Part shown: piece after piece, positions 14,851 through 20,621 of the stretch
How the letters are laid out: every line of letters starts with the position of its first letter
Numbering within the stretch: the first letter of the stretch is position 1
DNA from: JBHYGK01 sp051859045
GTDB taxonomy: Bacteria; Pseudomonadota; Gammaproteobacteria; Xanthomonadales; Xanthomonadaceae
NCBI GenBank assembly: GCA_051859045.1
Contig: JBHYGK010000028.1
Coordinates: forward strand, 1 to 27,793
Direction: 5' to 3'
DNA length: 27,793 nt
Made by a program: the position numbers and the translations under genes
The notes under the pieces: generated by a model
Told to the model about the DNA's origin: nothing
What the model saw: the letters and a program-made list of their open reading frames with translations, nothing else
Database searches by the model: none

Positions 14851-16449
14851 GTGGGGCAAGTGGAAACGGCGCGGCAGGAGGGCGGAGGATTCGTCTCCAC
14901 CGCGGTGTTCGTCAAGGGCGCGCTCCTCGTGCTGGCCTACGCGCTGCTGTGGGCGGCGCTGTGGTCGGTGTCGCGCGACCTGTGGTTCCTGCCGGCGGGC
15001 CTGCGCCTGGGCGTGCTGTGGGCGACGCCGGTGCGGCGCTGGCCCATCCTGGCCGCCGCGGAGTGGATCGCCACGCTGGGCATCGGCTCGCTCGAGTCGC
15101 CCGCCGCCGACCCGATGCGCTGGGTCGCGATCGCCATCGCGCCGTGGCTGCTCTACGCCGGCGCGGTGCTGCTGCTGCGCGGCTCGCGCGCGCCGCGCCT
15201 GCCCGCCACGCCCGGCACGATGGCGCTGATGCTGGCCGCGGGCATGCTGGCCGCGGCCGCGTTCGCGCCCCTGATCAACTGGGTGTTCCCGGTGCCCGGT
15301 GCCGAGGCCCGCGCGTCGATCGCGCAGATGTTCGCGTTCTTCTACGGCGACGTGATCGGCCAGATCGCCATCGCGCCGCTGCTGGTGGCGCTGGTGATGA
15401 TGGGCCGGCAGGTGGTGCTCAACGGGCGGATGTGGGCGCTGGTGGTGTTCGTGCAGGTGCCCTCGATGCTGCTGCTGCTGTGGTCGGGCCGGGACGATCC
15501 CGCGGCCGCGCCCTACGCCTACCTGCTGGCGTTCGCCCCGCAGCTGCTGCTGGCCTTCACCCACGGCTGGGTGGGCGCCGCGGCCGGCGTGCTGGTCACC
15601 GGCATCGCCACCGAGGTGGCGTTCCGCTCCGGGCTGGCGATCTCGCTGCCCACGCTGCAGCTCACCCTCGCCCTGCTCGGCCTGGGCACCCTGCTGCTGG
15701 GCGCCGCGTCCTCGGCGCTGCGCACCAGCCACGCCGAACTCGCGCGCCGCTCCGCGGAGTACGCCCGCCAGAACCGCCAGCTCGAGGAGACCGCCAACGA
15801 ACTGCGCGAGGTCAGCCAGCGGCTGGTGCGCCTGCAGGAGAAGGGCCAGCGCGACGCCGCCAGCGAGCTCCACGACGCGCTCGGCCAGTCGGTGACCGCG
15901 CTCGCCACCCGGGTCAGCCTGGCCCTGCGCGAGGCGCGCGACACCCGCACCCAGCGCATGCTCGAGTCGCTGCGCGAGCAGGTGTTCGAGGTCCACGACA
16001 GCCTGCGCCGCGCGCTGCGCCAGCTGCGCCCCGCGGTGCTCGACGCCTATGGGCTCGAGATGACGCTGGCCGACGGCCCGCTGCGCGAAGTGCTCGAGGA
16101 CGCCGGCATCGCCTTCATGCCCGCGTTCGAGGGCGAGGTGAACACCCTCGACGAGGACGCCACCACCGCGATCTACCGGATCTGCCAGGAGGCGGTGTTC
16201 AACGCCGCGAAGTACTCGCGCGCCGAGACCGTGCGCCTGGAGGTGGCGGTGCGCGCGCTCGACGGCGGGCGCCGGCTGGTCCGGCTGGTGGTCAGCGACG
16301 ACGGCCACGGCATGGATCCCGACGCCCAGGTCACCGGCGGCCAGGGCCTCACCGGCATCCGCGACCGCGTGCTGGCGCTGGGCGGCGACTACGTGCTCGA
16401 GAGCGGCCCCGGCGGCACCCGGCACGAGATCGTGTTCGAGACCGCCTGA
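14851..16449 (+). CDS. Sensor histidine kinase, MASE1-like membrane sensor with HisKA_3 kinase
   Basis: A 532-residue integral-membrane kinase. Residues 18-290 form about eight helices, with WFLPAGLRLGVLWATPVRRW resembling the WxPAG signature of MASE1 sensor domains, whose ligands are unknown. A coiled coil (about 293-330) leads to a HisKA_3 dimerisation domain with H-box RDAASELHDALGQSVTAL (phosphoacceptor His341) and the downstream RALRQLRPAVLDAYGL motif. The HATPase domain shows an N-box in CQEAVFNAAKYS (Asn451), G1 DDGHGMD, G2 GGQGLTGIRDRV and the closing GPGGT. All catalytic elements are intact. HisKA_3 kinases normally pair with NarL-type regulators, and one is divergently encoded 56 bp away. 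Its stop overlaps the following gene by one base (TGATG), implying translational coupling. Confidence 0.92.
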   Translation: MGQVETARQEGGGFVSTAVFVKGALLVLAYALLWAALWSVSRDLWFLPAGLRLGVLWATPVRRWPILAAAEWIATLGIGSLESPAADPMRWVAIAIAPWLLYAGAVLLLRGSRAPRLPATPGTMALMLAAGMLAAAAFAPLINWVFPVPGAEARASIAQMFAFFYGDVIGQIAIAPLLVALVMMGRQVVLNGRMWALVVFVQVPSMLLLLWSGRDDPAAAPYAYLLAFAPQLLLAFTHGWVGAAAGVLVTGIATEVAFRSGLAISLPTLQLTLALLGLGTLLLGAASSALRTSHAELARRSAEYARQNRQLEETANELREVSQRLVRLQEKGQRDAASELHDALGQSVTALATRVSLALREARDTRTQRMLESLREQVFEVHDSLRRALRQLRPAVLDAYGLEMTLADGPLREVLEDAGIAFMPAFEGEVNTLDEDATTAIYRICQEAVFNAAKYSRAETVRLEVAVRALDGGRRLVRLVVSDDGHGMDPDAQVTGGQGLTGIRDRVLALGGDYVLESGPGGTRHEIVFETA

Positions 16450-17204
16450 TGCCGCGCTGGCGCCAGCTGCTGGCGCGCGAGCGCACCCCGGAGGCCAACC
16501 ACCACCTGGCGCGGCTGCTGGCCTTCGTCGCCGGCGCGGTCAACGCCGGCGGCTTCCTGGTCGTCGGCGTCTACACCTCGCACGCCACCGGCGTGATCTC
16601 GGCCTTCGCCGACCAGGTGGTGCTGGGGCAGTGGACGCTGGCGCTGGTGGGGCTGGCGATGGTGGCGAGCTTCGTCGCCGGCGCGATGTGCACCGCCGTG
16701 CTCACCCACTGGGCGCGGCGCCAGGGGCTGGCATCGGTGTTCGCGCTGCCGGTGGCGCTCGAGGCGCTGCTGCTGGCGGGCTTCGCGGCCCTCGGCGGCG
16801 AGCTCACCGCGGCCGAGACCCCGCTGCGCGCGCTGCTGCCGGTGACCGCGCTGCTGCTGGCGTTCCTGATGGGCCTGCAGAACGCGCTGATCACCGCCGC
16901 CTCCGGCTACAACCTGCGCACCACCCACATGACCGGCATCGTCACCGACCTCGGCATCGAGCTCGGCCGGCTGGTGTACTGGAACCGCTCGCACGACCAC
17001 GCCCTCGAGGCCCGCGTGCGCGCCGACCGCGACCGCCTGCGCCAGCAGGGCGCGGTGCTGGGAATGTTCGTGGCCGGCGGCCTGCTGGGCGCGCTCGGCT
17101 TCCAGACCCTGGGCTTCGCCTGCGCGGCGATCCTGGCGCTGATGCTGGGCGCGGCGGCCTGGCCGCCGCTGCGCGCCGACGTGCGGGCGTGGCGCGCGGG
17201 CTGA
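16449..17204 (+). CDS. DUF1275 (YoaK-type) inner-membrane protein
   Basis: A 251-residue protein with about six predicted membrane helices. It carries the DUF1275 hallmarks: LLAFVAGAVNAGGFLVVGVY near the N terminus followed by TSHATGVISAFAD, MGLQNALITAASGYNLRTTH in the middle, then MTGIVTDLGIELGR. The role of the family is not established; members are proposed transporters. The ATG overlaps the kinase stop codon as TGATG, so expression should be coupled to the kinase. This suggests its product either helps the kinase sense its stimulus or is a fellow output of the system; that is inference. A polar loop of about 35 residues (RSHDHALEARVRADRDRL) lies before the last two helices. The gene looks complete. 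Confidence 0.9.
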   Translation: MPRWRQLLARERTPEANHHLARLLAFVAGAVNAGGFLVVGVYTSHATGVISAFADQVVLGQWTLALVGLAMVASFVAGAMCTAVLTHWARRQGLASVFALPVALEALLLAGFAALGGELTAAETPLRALLPVTALLLAFLMGLQNALITAASGYNLRTTHMTGIVTDLGIELGRLVYWNRSHDHALEARVRADRDRLRQQGAVLGMFVAGGLLGALGFQTLGFACAAILALMLGAAAWPPLRADVRAWRAG

Positions 17205-17352
17205 GCGCCCCGGCTGTCATCCGCTCTGCACGCGGTCCTCACGCGACGCGACCGCCTGTCGGCCGCACCTCAACGCGGCGCGGCGCCGGCCGATGACCGC
17301 GCGTCGATCTCCCGTCGCGACGCGGCGGGCCCGGCCCCAGGACATCCCGCCC

Positions 17353-19857
17353 ATGCCCTTCCTGACCACCGTGCGCGCCTTGCTGGCGCGCAGCCGCACC
17401 GACTACTACCGCAGCGTGCTCGACCAGGCGCTGGACGCGGTGGTGACCATCGACGAGCACAACCGCGTCACCTACTTCAACGCCGCCGCCGAGCGCCTGT
17501 GGGGCTATGCGCGCGACGAAGTCATCGGGCAGAACGTGAAGATGCTGGTGCCCGCCGACCTGCGCGCCGGCCACGACGGCCTGGTCGACGCCAACCGCCA
17601 CACCGGCCAGGACAAGATCGTGGGCACCTCGCGCGACGTGCCGATCCACCGCAAGGACGGCAGCGTGGTGTGGGGCAACCTGTCGCTGTCGAAGATCCGC
17701 CTCGACGACGCCATCCTCTACACCGCGTTCGTGAAGGACGTGACCGCCGAGCGCGAGGCGCGCGCGGTGATCGACCAGACCCTGGAGCAGGCGCTGGACG
17801 CGGTGGTGACGATCGACGAGCACAACCGCGTGACGTTCTTCAACGCCGCCGCCGAGCGCCTGTGGGGCTATCCCCGCGCCGAGGTGGTCGGCCAGAACGT
17901 GAAGATGCTCGTGCCCGCCGAGATCCAGCCGCGCCACGACGCGCTGGTGGGCGCCAACCGCAGCACCGGCCAGGACAAGATCGTGGGCACGTCGCGCGAC
18001 GTGCCGATCCATCGCAAGGACGGCAGCGTGGTGTGGGGCAACCTCTCGCTGTCGAAGATCCGGCTCGAGGGCCGCATCCTCTACACCGCGTTCGTCAAGG
18101 ACGTCACCGCCGAGCGCGCCGCCCGCGCGGTGATCGACCAGACCCTGGAGCAGGCGCTGGACGCGGTGGTGACCATCGACGCCCACAACCGAGTGACCTT
18201 CTTCAACGCCGCCGCCGAGCGGCTGTGGGGCTATCCCCGCGCCGAGGTGATCGGCCAGAACGTGAAGATGCTGGTGCCCGCCGACCTGCGCGCCGGCCAC
18301 GACGGCCTGGTCGACGCCAACCGCCACACCGGCCAGGACAAGATCGTGGGCACCTCGCGCGACGTGCCGATCCACCGCAAGGACGGCAGCGTGGTGTGGG
18401 GCAACCTGTCGCTGTCGAAGATCCGCCTCGACGACGCCATCCTCTACACCGCGTTCGTGAAGGACGTGACCGCCGAGCGCGAGGCGCGCGCGGTGATCGA
18501 CCAGACGCTGGAGCAGGCGCTGGACGCGGTGGTGACCATCGACGAGCACAACAACGTCACGTTCTACAACGCGTCCGCCGAGCGCCTGTGGGGCTATGCG
18601 CGCGCGGAGGTGATCGGGAAGAACGTGAAGATGCTGGTGCCCGGCGACCTCCGCGGCCGCCACGACGGCCTCGTCGACGCCAACCGCCGCACCGGGCGCG
18701 ACAAGATCGTCGGCACCTCGCGCGAGGTCGAGATCCACCGCAAGGACGGCAGCATCGTGTGGGGCAAGCTGTCGCTGTCGAAGATCCGGCTCGAGGGCCG
18801 CATCCTCTACACCGCGTTCGTGCAGGACGTCACCGAGGAGGTCCGCCGCCGCGAGCAGTTCCGCCTGCTGTCGCTGGTGGCCGACGAGACCGACAACTCG
18901 GTGATCATCACCGACGCCAACGGACTGATCGAATACGTCAACCCCGGCTTCACCCGCCTCACCGGCTACGGGCTGGACGAGGTCGTCGGCCGCAAGCCCG
19001 GCCACGTCCTGCAGGGCCCGCACACCGATGCCGCCACGGTCGCGGCGCTGCGCAGGAAGATCCAGGAGCGCAAGCCCTTCTACGACGAGATCCTCAACTA
19101 CGACCGGCACGGCCGCGCCTACTGGATCTCGCTGGCGATCAACCCCGTGTTCGGCGCGGACGGGACGCTCGAGAAGTACATCTCCATCCAGGCCAACATC
19201 ACCGAGACCAAGCAGCGCGCGCTGGAGTTCAACGTGCGCCTCGACGCCATCGCCCAGGCCAATGCCGTGGCCGAATGGGACGCCGCGGGCGAACCGGTCA
19301 CCGGCAACGCGGTGCTGGGCTCGCTGCTGGGCGTGGAGGTGGCCGCGATCGCCGGGCGCCTGCCGCCGCTGGCGAAGCTGCTCGCGCCCGAGCAGTCCAA
19401 GGCGCTGGCGGCCGGCCAGGGCGTGCAGCTGGAACTCCGGCTGGACGGCCCGGGCGGCGAGGCCCGGTGGCTGGCGGGTGCGCTGTACCCGATCCGCGAC
19501 GCGGAGGGACGCGTGACCCGGATGGTGCTCTACGCCGCCGATGCCACGGCGCGCCGTCGCGCCGTCGACCAGGCCCGCGAGGCGATGCAGGAGGTGCTGG
19601 AGATCAACGGCAGCGTCAGCGGCATCGTCGGCACGATCAACCGCATCGCCCAGCAGACCCACCTGCTCTCGCTCAACGCCGCGGTCGAGGCCGCCCGCGC
19701 CGGCGAGCACGGGCGCGGCTTCGCCGTCGTGGCCGAGGAAGTACGGCGGCTGGCCCAGGGCTCGAGCGTGGCTTCGAAGGAGATCGTGTCGCTGGTGGGG
19801 TCCTCCCAGGACCGGGTGCGCGAGATCGTGGCCCGCTTCGGCGCCGAGGGCGACTGA
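17353..19857 (+). CDS. Cytoplasmic chemoreceptor-like protein with tandem PAS repeats
   Basis: From ATG 17353 (AGGA nine bases upstream) the product is 834 residues; an in-frame ATG at 17293 adds 20 Arg/Pro-rich residues and has no ribosome site. There are no membrane segments or HAMP domain. Residues 26-495 are four PAS domains in register, each 121 residues with QALDAVVTID, FNAAAERLWGY, VKMLVP, KIVGTSR and IHRKDGS. A fifth, divergent PAS (about 502-620, SVIITDANGLIEYVNPGFTR) and a weaker sixth (about 624-735) follow. The last 98 residues are an MCP signalling tip containing RIAQQTHLLSLNAAVEAARA and GEHGRGFAVVAEEVRRLAQ, which contacts CheA/CheW in relatives. The helical bundle is far shorter than in classical MCPs and lacks room for normal methylation helices. 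Likely an intracellular redox, ligand or energy sensor feeding motility or biofilm control, as proposed for Aer- and BdlA-like proteins. Confidence 0.9.
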   Translation: MPFLTTVRALLARSRTDYYRSVLDQALDAVVTIDEHNRVTYFNAAAERLWGYARDEVIGQNVKMLVPADLRAGHDGLVDANRHTGQDKIVGTSRDVPIHRKDGSVVWGNLSLSKIRLDDAILYTAFVKDVTAEREARAVIDQTLEQALDAVVTIDEHNRVTFFNAAAERLWGYPRAEVVGQNVKMLVPAEIQPRHDALVGANRSTGQDKIVGTSRDVPIHRKDGSVVWGNLSLSKIRLEGRILYTAFVKDVTAERAARAVIDQTLEQALDAVVTIDAHNRVTFFNAAAERLWGYPRAEVIGQNVKMLVPADLRAGHDGLVDANRHTGQDKIVGTSRDVPIHRKDGSVVWGNLSLSKIRLDDAILYTAFVKDVTAEREARAVIDQTLEQALDAVVTIDEHNNVTFYNASAERLWGYARAEVIGKNVKMLVPGDLRGRHDGLVDANRRTGRDKIVGTSREVEIHRKDGSIVWGKLSLSKIRLEGRILYTAFVQDVTEEVRRREQFRLLSLVADETDNSVIITDANGLIEYVNPGFTRLTGYGLDEVVGRKPGHVLQGPHTDAATVAALRRKIQERKPFYDEILNYDRHGRAYWISLAINPVFGADGTLEKYISIQANITETKQRALEFNVRLDAIAQANAVAEWDAAGEPVTGNAVLGSLLGVEVAAIAGRLPPLAKLLAPEQSKALAAGQGVQLELRLDGPGGEARWLAGALYPIRDAEGRVTRMVLYAADATARRRAVDQAREAMQEVLEINGSVSGIVGTINRIAQQTHLLSLNAAVEAARAGEHGRGFAVVAEEVRRLAQGSSVASKEIVSLVGSSQDRVREIVARFGAEGD
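17530..17780 (+). repeat. 251-bp segment identical to 18256-18506 (repeat 1 copy)
   Basis: Base-by-base reading shows no difference between 17530-17780 and 18256-18506, an offset of 726 bp or two repeat units. The first mismatch after the block is C17781 versus G18507. Repeats 2 and 4 differ from this block at many positions. Confidence 0.95.
18256..18506 (+). repeat. 251-bp segment identical to 17530-17780 (repeat 3 copy)
   Basis: Second copy of the identical block, in PAS repeat 3. It covers the C-terminal two thirds of the PAS domain and the linker into repeat 4. Confidence 0.95.
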
Positions 19858-19878
19858 GCGGGGGCCGCGGGGCGGCCG

Positions 19879-19910
19879 CGACCCGGCAGCCGGCCCGCGC
19901 GCCCGGGTCG
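19879..19910 (+). terminator. Weak hairpin after the PAS-MCP gene
   Basis: CGACCCGG (19879-19886) pairs with CCGGGTCG (19903-19910) around a GC-rich 16-nt interior, 22 bp after the stop codon. There is no T tract, so termination is only suggested. Confidence 0.3.
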
Positions 19911-19949
19911 GGCGATGCCCGCCCCGGTGCGCCGGGCGGTGGCTTGGGC

Positions 19950-19955
19950 TACACT
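19950..19955 (+). promoter_or_regulatory. Possible -10 box of the tRNA-Arg gene
   Basis: TACACT matches the -10 consensus at four of six positions and lies 28 nt before the tRNA 5' end, a typical distance allowing a short leader. No clear -35 is visible. Confidence 0.3.
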
Positions 19956-19983
19956 GCGCGCCGCAGATCGCTCTGCGCCGCGT

Positions 19984-20060
19984 GCGCCCGTAGCTCAGCC
20001 GGATAGAGTAGTGGCTTCCGAAGCCATTGGTCGGGGGTTCGAATCCCTCCGGGCGCGCCA
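19984..20060 (+). tRNA. tRNA-Arg (anticodon CCG)
   Basis: A 77-nt cloverleaf can be folded by eye. The acceptor stem GCGCCCG pairs with CGGGCGC, followed by discriminator G and an encoded CCA. The D arm is GCTC with GAGT. The anticodon stem GTGGC/GCCAT encloses loop TTCCGAA, giving anticodon CCG for CGG codons, which are frequent in this GC-rich sequence. The T arm is GGGGG-TTCGAAT-CCCTC. A strong hairpin lies about 48 bp downstream. It is a single tRNA with no integrase or duplicated 3' end nearby, so there is no sign of use as an attachment site. Confidence 0.96.
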
Positions 20061-20107
20061 CCGTCTTCCGCCACACCCGCCTCACGCTGCGCTCCCGCGC
20101 GCGACAC

Positions 20108-20140
20108 CGACGCCCCGCCCCGTGCGGGGCGTCGCTGTTT
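20108..20140 (+). terminator. Terminator of the tRNA-Arg transcript
   Basis: CGACGCCCC (20108-20116) pairs perfectly with GGGGCGTCG (20126-20134) around a 9-nt loop and is followed by CTGTTT. It is nested inside a wider imperfect inverted repeat, GCTCCCGCG near 20091 and CGCGGGAGC near 20164. Confidence 0.6.
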
Positions 20141-20250
20141 CCGGGGTCGGGCGCGCGCGCGATCGCGGGAGCGTGAGCCGCGTCACGCGCGGCCGCTGAA
20201 GCCCGGCCCCGCCCGGCCGCTATCCCGGCAGGCCCGAGGGCGGGCGCGAG

Positions 20251-20255
20251 GGAGG
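20251..20255 (+). promoter_or_regulatory. Strong Shine-Dalgarno for the 77-residue protein
   Basis: GGAGG lies six bases before ATG 20262. It is among the best ribosome binding sites in the window and is the main reason for believing the small gene. Confidence 0.6.
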
Positions 20256-20261
20256 AAGGCG

Positions 20262-20495
20262 ATGGAGACGATGCTGCGCAGTTTCGAAGAGCTGGTGGCC
20301 GGCCGCTACCTGGTCAAGGCCGCCTGCACCGGGGGCGCCTTCGTGGCGCTGGGCTACGTGTGGGGGCGCGCCGGTCGCTGGCACGCCGAGGACCCCCGCG
20401 CCGGGCGCCTGCTCGGCCATGCGCCCACCCGCGAGGCCGCGGCGGCCCTGCTGCCGGTGCCCGCGCGCGTCGGCCGCGCCGACCGCGCCGCCTAG
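20262..20495 (+). CDS. Small hypothetical protein (77 aa)
   Basis: I do not recognise this protein. It begins METMLRSFEELVAGRYLVKA and continues into a hydrophobic, glycine-rich stretch of about 15 residues (CTGGAFVALGYVWGRAG). That stretch could be one short membrane helix or a buried helix. The second half is Ala/Arg-rich and polar. Support comes from an excellent Shine-Dalgarno (GGAGG plus six bases), an ATG start and a non-repetitive N-terminal half. The antisense and other-frame translations here are Arg/Pro/Ala-rich and lack start signals. It stands alone between the tRNA terminator and the GGDEF-EAL gene 126 bp downstream. Function unknown; the C-terminal half could be low-complexity translation, so the gene is probable but not certain. 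Confidence 0.6.
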   Translation: METMLRSFEELVAGRYLVKAACTGGAFVALGYVWGRAGRWHAEDPRAGRLLGHAPTREAAAALLPVPARVGRADRAA

Positions 20496-20621
20496 GCGCG
20501 CCCGGCATGCCCCCGCGGCGCCCACGCGCGCCCCGCGGCGTGCGAATCTCGTGACCTGCGTCGCGCGAGCGCAAGGTCGCGCGGATCGGCGCGTCCACCG
20601 TGATCGGGTGACACTGGGCCA

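Larger units (their letters stand above)
17428..18840 (+). repeat. Four tandem 363-bp PAS-coding repeats
   Basis: Copies begin at 17428, 17791, 18154 and 18517, exactly 363 bp (121 codons) apart with no insertions. The fourth loses similarity near 18840. Protein markers alternate: copies 1 and 3 share ADLRAGHDGLVDANRHTG and RLDDAILYTAF, while copies 2 and 4 share RLEGRILYTAF. Third-codon positions are also largely shared, so the copies are recent or kept alike by recombination. Confidence 0.97.

Noticed and set aside
17428..18840. The 363-bp tandem repeats as a CRISPR-like or satellite array
   Set aside because: The units are entirely coding, in frame and without spacers. They encode complete PAS domains.
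17239..20085. A 948-residue minus-strand frame opposite the PAS-MCP gene, extending over the tRNA
   Set aside because: Its internal repeats merely mirror the PAS repeats on the plus strand, and it runs across a tRNA gene. No start signal or family motif is present.
19984..20261. The tRNA-Arg 3' end as an attachment site of an integrated element
   Set aside because: No integrase, no duplicate of the tRNA 3' end and no compositional change follow it in the window.
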